DNA of 64,000 bases from NCBI GenBank assembly GCA_003667245.1, contig RCNN01000036.1, positions 1-64,000 on the forward strand, read 5' to 3'. Below, one piece after another: positions 36,241 to 47,432 of this stretch. This DNA comes from Heterostelium multicystogenum (lineage: Eukaryota; Evosea; Eumycetozoa; Acytosteliales; Acytosteliaceae). The translations under genes were made by a program, and so were the position numbers. The notes beneath the pieces were generated by a model, which saw only the letters and a program-made list of their open reading frames with translations, made no database searches and was not told the origin of the DNA. How positions within the stretch are numbered: position 1 is the first letter of the stretch; every line of letters starts with the position of its first letter.

Positions 36241-37135
36241 TTATGGGTGTACCTGTTTGGTTTCCAAGTATGATTTGTCGAGAAGCGCCTTTGCCTCCTC
36301 TCCGACAGCTGTTCGTATTGTGTTGAACTTCGAGCGAAGGTGGATTTCAGTGTACGATTGTTTATCAGTGACGAGCAAAGCGTTGGAAACTCACTGCTGA
36401 CCCACCCACAGTAGTCAAGGAAAAGATACTCTTAATGTGCAGCTCTCGCTTCGGACAAAGGCTGCAAGCTCTGCTAGTGATTGACCCACGTATTACGTTG
36501 TATGATAGAGAAAGAGACTTGAGACCACGTGCTGCCGGTGAGCGCAACAGATTGGCAATACTCGCAGCGCTAAGTGGCAATACTCAAGATCAAGCAGTCG
36601 GAGTGTGCTTGGCAATTTGGCAAAGAACTCGGCACAGAAATCAACTTGTACTTGATCTGTCGTTTCACCGAGATCGTTCGTAGATATTGTGTATAATTGT
36701 TGAGGCAGTCGTAGTAGTATATCCTGCTCGTGGCCAAATGCATCGGAGAGCTTCGAAAGATGTTCTTGCATGAGTGAGCAGCTTGGCAGCTGCAAGATCA
36801 TTCAGATTAGGACAGTGCTTGATGGCGCTTTGGATTGTCACGCCAATCCCGGTTGACCATAGTATAAATTGAGACTGCTGCAGCGTAGCAAATTCGTTTG
36901 GGTGGCTTTGAATATGTTGGGCAAGCATGTCTGTACATTCCTTGTGGTTAGATCAAGTGAGATTGATTTAATACATCGGGAAATTCGATTGGAATTCTCA
37001 GTAGGATCGTTCAAGGTGAATATAGTAAGTTGCCTAATGGTATCAAACTTTAACCATCAAATGGTTCACAATATATTCACAGACCCTTCTTTGAAACCAA
37101 TTTAAAATCCTGCTTTTCAAAACTAGGCGTTTCAT
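36241..37135 (-). CDS. leucine-rich-repeat protein, RNI-like (possibly F-box-like N-terminus)
   Basis: An ATG at 37135 gives MKRLVLKSRILNWFQRRVCE, whose helical, Leu/Trp-containing start resembles the short N-terminal motif before LRRs in many dictyostelid repeat proteins. Repeats follow in shifting frames: SISLDLTTRNVQTCLPNIFK, AIKHCPNLNDLAAAKLLTHA, LPQQLYTISTNDLGETTDQV, LPSTLRLLDL, SIANLLRSPAARGLKSLSLS. The end, AVGEEAKALLDKSYLETKQV, stops at 36241-36243. About 300 aa. Frames shift at least five times. Base composition at 36380-36900 is close to half G+C, the richest in the window. The partner and role are unknown. Confidence 0.68.
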
Positions 37136-37435
37136 TCTCTTCATGACGATAAAGAACTCTCCATTTGCAATACATTATAATCCAAGATATCTTGGTTATT
37201 AAAAAAAAAAGGAAGTTGTACGACCTTTTCCGGACATATCTATCTATCTTTTCTATCTTTCTATTTGAGTATAAATGATCGATCACTGTGTGTGTAATCC
37301 AATGATGCACGCATATAGAAGATTTTTATCAAATTAATAAATTGGGTAATTAATTGGGCTTTGCATAAAACTCCCAAAGGAAATTTCCTGACTTCAAAAT
37401 ATCTTTGAGTTCAAAATCAAATTAATTGAAAGTGG

Positions 37436-37805
37436 TTACTTGGAAGTGAAGTTGGAGTTAAAAGGTGTCATGGATGGAGTAGAGTGATTGGGTGTTAAAA
37501 TTGGGGTCAAATTTGGTGTATTGGGTGAAACTATATTTATTCCTGATACACAATAGGAATTGGAGGTATCTTGAAAAATAATAGTTGGAGGACCTTTGGG
37601 CATTTATTATATTGATAGTTGCTCAAGGAGAAAACTATTTTGAGGATTTAATGGAGTATTATTATTAGATGTATCATATTATTAATATTATTATTTGGAC
37701 TACTACTAACTGATTTGGTTTTATTCTTGTTAAGGTTAAATGGTACAATTCAAATCTATAGAGTGCCTGTCTTAAAAAGATCTTCCAATTCTATTATTGC
37801 AGATA
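37436..37805 (-). CDS. Asn/Thr/Pro-rich 3' gene fragment, hypothetical
   Basis: On the minus strand a probable acceptor (TTTCCAG, exon from 37805) is followed by SAIIELEDLFKTGTL. Then come a Lys/Asn/Ser-rich stretch (NKNKTKSVSSSPNNNINN), NNTPLNPQNSFLLEQLSI, KGPPTIIFQDTSNSYCVSGI and NIVSPNTPNLTPILTPNHST, ending at a stop at 37436-37438. Three frame changes are required. The composition is typical of dictyostelid disordered tails and unlike random AT-rich DNA in all other frames. The 5' part was not found; the region above 37805 is AT-rich with the palindrome at 37873. Confidence 0.4.
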
Positions 37806-37872
37806 CTGGAAAGAGAGTTTGTTTGGTTTGTTGTTAATTTGATATGATCTCCTTTAGATATTTATTTGTTTA

Positions 37873-37900
37873 TTTACATATGTTTCGAAACATATGTAAA
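37873..37900. repeat. perfect 28-bp palindrome
   Basis: Two 14-nt arms, TTTACATATGTTTC and its exact reverse complement, meet at a TTCGAA centre with no spacer. It lies between a minus-strand fragment and the plus-strand giant gene, so it could be a dimer-binding site for either promoter or a cruciform-prone element. Confidence 0.85.
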
Positions 37901-38124
37901 AAGGTAATGTTATAAAGACATAATTTCATTCTATTTTTGATTTATGGGTTACGAATAAATGAATGGGTGGGTTTGACTGATTTGATTCAAGATCGGCACA
38001 ATGCTTATGTTGACAATGACTTTGAAAAACAAAAAAACAAAAGTAATAAATCTTAACATATTACTTTACTACTGCTACTATTAATACTACTACAACTAAT
38101 ACTGTATGATATAATAATTACAAT

Positions 38125-41100
38125 ATGTATTCTATAAATAAATCAAAAGTATATGACTTTGATATCTATTCTTACTTCAGTGACTATAATGAAGTACAAC
38201 AGAAGGAATACAATGCAAAGAGATTGCTAAATAAACAACAACAACAACAACAACAGCATCAAACAAGGAAAAGAACAACAACAGCAACATGTAAATAATA
38301 CGAATAATCTATCTACTTTAAATATACAAAGTAGTGATAGTAGAAATTTAATAGTACAACAAACAGTTTTACAAAACCAGATAGTCATAAAATATATACT
38401 ACCCATTCAAAGTAGTAGTAATCATATATAGAATGTAAAAATAAAGAGATTGATATTGTAAGAATAGATGAAAAGCACCCTGTTTTTTCTTGAAAATCAA
38501 CAAGATGATAGTCATCTCATAGAAGATGAAGAGGTCATCGAAGATGATGATGAAGACCTTGTGTCATCTGATGATGATGATGATGAAGAAGAAGAATACT
38601 CAGATGAAGATGATGACGACGATGAAAAAGATGACTATGAAGAGGAAGAAGAGAATGAATTGGCTGATAATGACGACTTAAGTAATGGCTTAGATGAAAA
38701 TAATATAAAGCTTTTAGAGAAAACGATGAGGAAGAAAAAGAAGAAAAAGAAGTCACTCTTTAAAGAAACCAGTTGACTTTGGTTGCTATACAAACACAAA
38801 TACAAATACAAATATCAATATAAATATAAATAGCGGTGTAAATGGAAGCGTAAATGGCAGTGTAAATAGTATTAGTAAGAGTGAAGTACATCTCTCTGGC
38901 AATGGTAATATCATCAATGGGAACTATGTGTCATCATCATCTTACTGCATGAGTGATGCTGATGTATCCATAGACGGATCCGATCTCATTGATAACTATA
39001 TATCAGAGTCTGATGCATCTAGGAATCATCATAATGCATCACCTTTTAAGCCAATTCCAGTTGGAAGCAACAACTCAATTCACAATGGATCGAACAGCGC
39101 TGGATCCATTCATATTCAATCACAACTACATAGATATACTTCAGTTGGTAAGAGCAACTATACAATATGTCAACGCATCTCAGCTATTAATAATAGCGCT
39201 CACCTCACCTTCACATTTAGAAACTAAACAAATGAATTGGAACGATGAATTCCAAACTATTCTGGCGATGGAGGATACTGAATTAAAATTTAGAAAGCTC
39301 TCACATTTGGCGAGAGACTTTGTATATGCTGCGAAAATATATGTAAGTGGAAAGTTCAGAGGTTTGATGGAAAGCCAGAGCTCTAATATTATCATTGGAA
39401 CTGAATCCTTTAGGCTACTATTATTATCAATGAACTATGTCTACCATATGAACAAAAGAGCTTGAGACCCCGTGGATATGGGTGGATTTGCAGGTGGTCT
39501 GAAATATTATTGCCAGGGAATCCTCTTTAAATTTACTATGGACTCAATGCTGAATGAGGATTGTTGGATGTATGGTGGATCAGTTCCAAGAGATGATTAC
39601 GCATCGAAATCTGCGTCAAATGAACTTAAAGGTTTGATTTCCTACTACATGGCACAAGTGAGTGGACTACACTACCCACTGGTATGTTTCGAAAACATTA
39701 GTTTACCAACAACCGGAAGATCGCTACTCATACTTTACTCAACTAATCATATATAGATTTGCATTGATCGATTATAAAGGATTTAGACTGATAGCTCTTT
39801 CATTGCTACCAATCAATTCTGAGACAATTAGATATGGATCAAGTGACAGTGGATCGATTGTACATGACTCTATTGCGGAGTTGAGTCAAAAGATGGCGGA
39901 AGCCGGAAGGAGAATTAATTTAAAGCCACATTTGGTTGGAAGTGTGGAGGAACACTCAAAGGTGTTGCCAAGTCCTGGCGATCTGGAGGCACATCTCGGA
40001 AATGATAATCGATATTATGTGATTGATTTTAGTAGGACATTTCCGCCAGAGGCACTGGTCAAGCGAGATGATGTAAACAAGCGAAGTATATTTTATAATC
40101 TGCTCAGACCAGAGTTTGTAAGCCAAGTGGCCAAAACCACTATGCAGTGATGCTTTTACAGGCTGGCAGCGTCTTGACTCTGAAAACAAGAACACAATGC
40201 GGAGGTCGAAGATGCTACTCAACATCTTCTGACTGTCATTATTCCACATCTGTCTCAGAAGTTGGACCGTGAGTATAAAGGTACTACACTCTTTAGTGGA
40301 AATCCAACGGCACCAGGTGAAGAACCATCCAACTTTGATGAAATTAAGACACAGTTTGCAAATAAATTCTTGCCCATCATGCAAAAGAGATTCGAGGGCA
40401 TTACAAGCATACATAATCAAGCTCAACAACAGGTCACAGCGGAGATCAACACTTCTAATCTGGTCGAGAGTATGGAGTCAACAAGCTCGATGGCAATACC
40501 AGAAATACCTGTCAAGAAACTGACTCGTTCACTCAACACTGTAAAGAATGAAACACCTCGCTACCTACTGATGATAATCGAAGAAATGCATCGACTTGGA
40601 ATCAACCTTCGTCATATGGGTCGTCTACGCTTTCATTCAGCTTCGGTTCGATTACGTGATTTGCTACTTCTCGAAATGACAGCTCGCTCCATAAAATGCA
40701 TCATCAAGGAAGATATGAGATTGAAGATGAAGGAAGTTCATGGACTATCTGAAGAGCCATTCAAGGAGGTAGTCATAACTATTTTCAACAAGGTACTCGA
40801 CTTTAAGTCTGATATTTGGACACGAATTAAACAGACCATCTCAAGTAAATTTTACATGGCTTTCTTCTATCCCGATCCAAATGACCCTGAGAAACACATT
40901 GAAGAGTCTCAGGCAGAGCTATGGATGGATAGAATCAATCCAAAGAATCTATTTGAGCGATTGCAGCTGTTGACAGGAATAACTCTCTCACCAATTGCGC
41001 AATATGAGTTTTCTCGTGACCCACATATGTTCCAGTTTGTAGACTCGGACATTATTGAAATCTATTCAAATGTAAAGCACATGAATATAGTGGACTATGC

Positions 41101-44100
41101 CGAAGGAATGGCCCTTTCAATGGCTGCACAAAACAAAAAGGGCCGTGAGAGACTCAGATTGTTGAAGATGGCCACATCAAAATTCCAATCATCGCTCAAG
41201 TCGAATCCTGAAAACTTTGATTGCATTTGCCAGCTTGGAAGAACACTCGTTGTGCAAGCAGAATCAATCACAGCTGTCACTGGTGGCTTTGGAAAGAACC
41301 AATACATCAAAACACTGGAAGAAGCTGCACTCAAGTTTAAAGATGCCATTCAAATTTCACCAACCCACTCACCTGCCTACTTTGAGTTGGCTCATGTTTA
41401 CATCCTCATTGCTCAACACTTCCACTCTATTCCATTCAAATGCCAGCGTTACTACAAAATGGCATCCGATGAGTTTGAAGTTGCCCTGAAATACGAGCAC
41501 CCAAGTAAACAGGCCGAGCTTTTTGCATCCATACTCGAGAGTGCTCGCAATCTATTTGATCGTGGACTAGAGGGATGGTCTACATATATCATTGGTGCTA
41601 CTCTCATCTGTTTAGGATTGGAGCGATTCAACCTGAAGGATGCCGCAGTTAAGCTTCTTCTGGGTAAATCATACATCTACCGTCCATTCTATGACTTTGA
41701 GGAAGAAAGAGATCGTAATGCGTACTATATTGAAGCAGCATCTAAATTCCAACAAGCACTTCTACTTTCAGACTCTGTTAAATCGGATATCCTTGAAATT
41801 GGAAGAGACATTTGGCTGCGATCCAAAGTTGGTAATAGAAAACTCTATTATCCAGCAACCTATATCTTCAGGCTACTAGTAAAAGGAAATTACTTCCAAG
41901 ATAACAAAGCCTATTCTATGTATTTAGATTCTCTTTTTGAAATTATTAGGGTAAGTCTTTAAGTTTATAATCATGATATTAATCATTGATTAGTCCTCTT
42001 CTAACTTTTCTCATATGTAAAGATCGATCCAAGTATGCAGAATCCATTTTTAATGGAGCTTAAAGATTTATTGGAATTGCTTTTCGAAATTGATAATCAA
42101 TACTGTAAAGATAAGATGGAATCGGCCTTAACTAAGCAGCACCAAGAATTAGCTGACTTCTTGAAGGTTGCGTCAATATCCCCGGTTGTAATGTCGAAAT
42201 TGAAGGAAAAGACAGTTGGTATGAAACAAGTTGATTTAATGATGACTTCAATAAGCAATCAACAGTTGTCGGCGATAGGTGAAGCTTTTTAAACAAATGG
42301 AGGAACTGAATCTTTCGAATTGTCCAATGCTAACTGACGATGGAATATCAGAGTTTCTCTCCAACTATGGCAAACAAATAACTTCGCTGAACCTGTCTAT
42401 GTCGTTGATTGGCTCCAAGTCCATATCGATCATATCAACTTTTTGTCAGCAAATCCACACTCTTGATATCCAAAGCTGTCCAATAGTGACTACTGAGAAT
42501 CTTAGTCAGCTTGCGCAAATTCCAAAGCTAAAACGTATCGATTTCTCAAAGTGTAAAGTTACAAATGAAGTGGTGGCACTGTTTTCTGGACATGCAATCC
42601 AAGAGCTATCGATGCGTAATGTAAATAGAGTCGGTGATGAAGCATTGCTGATGTTTAATTTCTCACAACTACGATTTTTGGACATGAGCTCATGCTCCAA
42701 GATATCGGATCAAACTTTCATCCAACTCCCACTATGTCCAGTGCTGGAGGTGTTGATTCTTGAGGCATGCTACAATATTACGGACTGCGCTGCACAAAAC
42801 ATTTCCATGAAGATGCCATCGTTGAAAAAGATATCACTCAAAGGATGCAAGTTTATTACAGACAATGGAATCATTCACATTGTCCAGCGATGCAGCAAAA
42901 TAGAAGATATGAAGGTGTCACGTTGTCACTCTCTATCCGACATTGCAGTTGAGGCAATTTCCACACAACTCTCTGGAACCCTTGAAAGGATTGACTTGTC
43001 AATGTGTCCGCAACTATCTGTTGAATCTTTAACCACTTTACTTCATCTCTGTACAAAGCTTACTGCAATTAATCTCTCTGAAAATCCAAAGGTATCAAAT
43101 GAAGTGATCACTATTATAAGCAGTCAATTCCCTCACCTGCAACATCTAAAAGTAGACTCCTGCACGAAAATAACAGACATGGATGGAACACTTGAGCTAT
43201 CCACTCCCGCCCTGCAAACCCTGTCAATCAGAAAGTCCCAGATCAGTCACCAAAGCTTCCTTAATATCACGGCCTCTCTCCTCAATCTCACTTCACTCAC
43301 AGTGAAATCATGTCTTCAGCTAACAGACTTGTCTTTCTCATCCATCGGATTCCTCACACATCTCGAATATCTGGACATTAGTGACAACTATAGATTGTTG
43401 GACAACTCAATGGCTTCCATCTGCAAGTCACTCCACCACTTGAAGCACCTGGATATCTCACAATGCCTGAGATTGTCAACCAAGTCATTCTTTTTAATTG
43501 GAAAGCATTTAACCAAGTTGGAAACTCTACTGATGATTGGATGTGCTAGTTTGAATGATCCTTCAGTACTTTATTTTGCAGAGAATCTATTTATGCTCCG
43601 GCACATTGACATTAGCGGGTGCACTCTCATCACTGATAAATCAATTTATGCACTTGCCAACAACCAACTCTACCTTGAGAAACTATTCCTGCGTGACTGC
43701 CAAAACATCACACAGTCCTCCATTGACTATGTCAAGGAGAAGTGCAATTTGTTTCAGATTGACACGGTTGTCTTTGCACTCGCTGCCACTGATGGGTGAA
43801 CTAAGAAACCCAAGTGAAGTAATACTCAAGCCAATCAAATACAGTGAAGCAACCACCAGCGAATGGAAATCGAAACTTCAAAAGCAAAAAGAAGAATCGA
43901 TAGAGAATAAAATCAAACAACAGCAGCAGCGTGCACAAAAAGCAGTGGAGATGGAAAACCAGATGCTACAGCAAGAGCAACAACTCAAGGAGCAGCAGGA
44001 GCAAGAGAGACAGCAGAGACTACTTCTACAGCAACAACAGAGAGATGCAATGAAGCCCAAAATACGAACCATTCACCAACTATCGTGATTACAAGACACT

Positions 44101-44263
44101 GTTAAAAGGTGACCGAACCAACTTGGATCCTCAAAACCTCGAAAGATACCTATCGCCAGAAGATTTTGAAATGGCATTTGGTATGAGCCGTGAGCAATAT
44201 GAGAAACTACCCAAATGGAAGAGAGATGATAAAAAGAAAACAATTACATCTCTATTGATATGA
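38125..44263 (+). CDS. Clu-domain, TPR-like, LRR and villin-headpiece fusion protein
   Basis: Start MYSINKSKVYDFDIYSYFSD at 38125, then a Gln run, a long Asp/Glu stretch (38515-38660) and Asn/Ser spacers. Clu domain (39235-40115): WNDEFQTILAMEDTELKFRK, ASNELKGLISYYMAQVSGLH, IDYKGFRLIALSLLPINSET, RYYVIDFSRTFPPEALVKRD. A Clu-central-like part follows (MHRLGINLRHMGRLRF, LLLEMTARSIKCIIKED), then TPR-like helices (41160-41830). After an intron at 41951-42022 come about 20 cysteine-containing LRRs (42290-43740; LEELNLSNC type), a Gln/Glu coiled coil (43880-44060) and a C-terminal villin headpiece (LERYLSPEDFEMAFGMSREQ, then LPKWKRDDKKK). Clu proteins act on mitochondrial distribution and mRNAs, and villin headpieces bind F-actin. 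Frames shift near 38500, 38765, 39190, 39465, 39770, 40150, 42285, 43795 and 44075. About 2000 aa. Confidence 0.87.
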
Positions 44264-44782
44264 TATATATATATATATTCTTCCATCATCCAAAACAAAT
44301 GTAACAATGTAATGCATAACCAGACCACCTTTTATTTCTATCAACAACCTCAGGATTACGCTGGTATTATTGTTGATGTTTGTTGGTGTTGTTATGACCT
44401 GCTTCAGTCAATAGCAGTATTCTTATTCTTATTGTTATTGTTATTCTTTGGTGTCATGTTAATGACTCGATCCAAACAAACAATTCGATAGACAATAAGT
44501 AATGGTGATGTCAACTGCCAAACAGCCTTCTGACAAAAAACAAAAAAATAAATTTAAAAATTAAAAAATTAAAAATCATTGTGGTGCTACTGCTGTGGAA
44601 CTGTGAATGAGTGTTGGTGATCAAGTAAAGGTAAATGCTATTTCGTTTTTAGTTCAGTTTTTGAGATTTATTATTATTATATGTTCATTTATTTATTTGT
44701 TAATATCTATTTGTTATAATTATATATTCTACAAATAGATAATATAGATAAATAGACAACAATAACAACTACAACAACAACA
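44264..44782. other. intergenic spacer
   Basis: Presumed 3' UTR of the giant gene (TATATATATA directly after the stop, TTATTG repeats at about 44430) and promoter of the m-AAA gene, whose leader is ACAACAACAA-rich right up to the ATG. No other content was seen. Confidence 0.5.
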
Positions 44783-47432
44783 ATGACATCTTTATTAAAA
44801 TATAGATCATATGTACAGAATTATTTAAATAGACAATCGACTTTATCTACATTTGTCAAATGCTACGGCACAACCAATAATAATAATAATAATAATAATA
44901 TATATAGCAGCAACAGCAATAATAATAGCAGACTGCACCAATCACACTTTGTAATTAATAATAAACCATCATCATCATCATCATTTTCACACACTAGTTT
45001 AAATAGATTCAATCAACAAAATAACAGCAGCAGCAGTAGTAGTTCATTGCTCAGTCGATATTTTAGCTCCCAACAGCCAAACAATGAATTGCCAAAGGAT
45101 GAGAAGAAAAATGATAATCTAGACAATGAAAACAAAGAAAAGGAGAAGAAGGAAGAAGAGAAGAAGCAGGACGACAATAAGAAAGAAGAGGAACAAAAGA
45201 AGGAAGAAGAAAAGAAAGAGAAAGAGAAAGAGAAGGAAAAGGAGAAAGAGAAGGAGAAGGAGGAAGAGAAAAAGAAAGAACAAGACAAGAAGGAGGAGGA
45301 CAAAAATAAAGATAGCGACAGAAACAATGCCAAGGATGGAAGTGATATTCCAAGCTCAAGCACACTTTTCAATGTTATGAGTAAGATAGGAATGATGATA
45401 CTTGCAATAGGGTCAAAGCGCTAATACCACTTCAATCAATGGTCATTCTATAGAGTTTACAGGTATATTTTCAGCATTGTTACTTGCAAGTGGATTGCTT
45501 ATTGTTGGTATGGGCGAAAAGGGATATATCGACTATCATACATTCCGTTCGACATTGCTGCCATCGGGCACAATTCACCAGATTTTGATTCGATCGAACG
45601 TTGCTTACATCTATGTAAAGACACCCGATGGAATTCGTGTATATAAGATCAATGTACCAAACGTTGACGACTTCCAAAGAAAGTTGGAGCAAGATCAGAC
45701 TGAATTAGGTGTTGAATTGGGTGATCAGATTTTCGCCAGCTACATCAAGGAGAACAGAATCTTCAAGGAAATCATGGCAGTTCTCCCAACTATCTTCTTT
45801 GTCGCTGCTATCACCTACTTCTCAAGAAACTTGGGTGGAGCTCTTGGCAAGGGTCCAGGAGGTATCTTTGGCAAGTCAAAGGTGACACGTGGACAGTCAA
45901 CCACCACATTCAAGAATGTCGCTGGTATGGATGAAGCTAAGGAGGAAATCATGGAATTCGTATCGTTCCTCAAAAATCCACAAAAATACAAGCGTCTTGG
46001 TGCCAAGATTCCAAAGGGTGCTATCTTGGTTGGTCCACCAGGAACAGGTAAGACCTTGCTGGCCAAGGCAACTGCCGGTGAGTCTGGTGTCCCATTCTTC
46101 ACAATCTCTGGTTCTGACTTTATTGAGATGTTTGTTGGTGTCGGTCCATCTCGTGTTCGTGACCTCTTCAAAGAGGCTCGTGAGAATGCACCATGCATCA
46201 TTTTCATTGACGAAATCGACGCCGTTGGAAGATCTCGTTCACGTGGTGGATTCCACAATGACGAGCGTGAAAACACCCTCAATCAGCTACTCGTTGAAAT
46301 GGATGGATTTGGCTCCACTGAAGGTGTAGTGGTATTTGCAGGAACCAACAGACCTGATGTGCTAGACTCTGCATTGATGCGTCCAGGTCGTTTCGATCGT
46401 ACCATCTACATTGGTGAGCCAGATATCAAGGGAAGAAAGGATATTTTCATGGTACATCTCCAAAACATCAAGATCGAAGACGACATGGAGGAACTCGCAA
46501 AGAAGTTGGCAACCTTGACCCCAGGATTCAGTGGTGCTGATATCTCCAATGTTTGTAATGAAGGTGCACTTATTGCTGCTAGAAAGAACGCATTGAAAGC
46601 TACATTCAAGCACTTTGAAGAAGCAATTGAGCGTGTACTGGTTGGACTGGAGAGAAAGAACAGAGTGCTCTCCAAGGAAGAAAGAAACATTGTTGCTCAC
46701 CACGAAGCTGGACACGCCATCGTTGGTTGGTTCCTCGAGCACACTGACCCACTCTTGAAGGTGTCAATCGTACCAAGAGGTATGGGAACACTAGGATTCG
46801 CCCAATACCAACCAAAGGATCAGTATCTCTATACTCGTGAGCAACTCGAAGACAGAATCTGCGTCACCCTTGGTGGTCGTGTTGCAGAGTCCATCATCTT
46901 TGGTCGTATCTCCACCGGTGCACAAGACGATCTTGAGAAGGTAACCAGCATTGCATCATCCAAGGTTGTCCACTTTGGTATGAACGAGCGTGTTGGTGTC
47001 ATCTCATTCAAAAAGGAGAACAACGACATCACCGTTGAGAAACCATACAGCCAGGCTACCGCCAGAATGATGGACGAAGAAATTAGAAAGATCGTCATGA
47101 ATGCCTATGACCGTACACACAAGTTGCTCACAGAAAAGAAAGAAGAATTACTCAAAGTTGCCAACGTTCTGCTTGAAAAAGAGGTCTTACTAAGAGACGA
47201 TCTCCGTGAATTACTTGGACCACGTCCATATGGTGAACAAACAACATGGGCTGAGCTTACAGGTGAAGTCGAAACACCAAAACCATCAAACGCCACCAAT
47301 GCCACCGCTACTACCGCCACTACCGCCGACGCCACTACAACCACCAACGAATCAACAACAACCTCTACAAACGAAACACCAACCCCAGAAAACAACAACA
47401 ACAATAACACTGAAACAAAAACAACTCATTAA
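44783..47432 (+). CDS. mitochondrial m-AAA protease (FtsH/AFG3L2/Yta10-type)
   Basis: Inner-membrane ATP-dependent zinc protease that degrades misfolded membrane proteins and matures substrates. The basic N-terminus ([20 protein letters not shown]) fits a presequence, followed by Asn and Ser runs and a Lys/Glu-rich stretch (45105-45320). Membrane segments are [17 protein letters not shown] and [20 protein letters not shown] domain: Walker A GPPGTGKT (about 46034), Walker [15 protein letters not shown], and the second region of homology [13 protein letters not shown]. Protease motif HEAGH at 46701-46715. The C-terminus is Thr/Asn-rich. One frame shift near 45415 sits before the first membrane segment. 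About 880 aa, usual for the family plus low-complexity inserts. Confidence 0.95.

Noticed and set aside
45013..45372. Minus-strand Ser/Phe-rich frame opposite the m-AAA gene
   Set aside because: Antisense shadow of the Lys/Glu-rich stretch.
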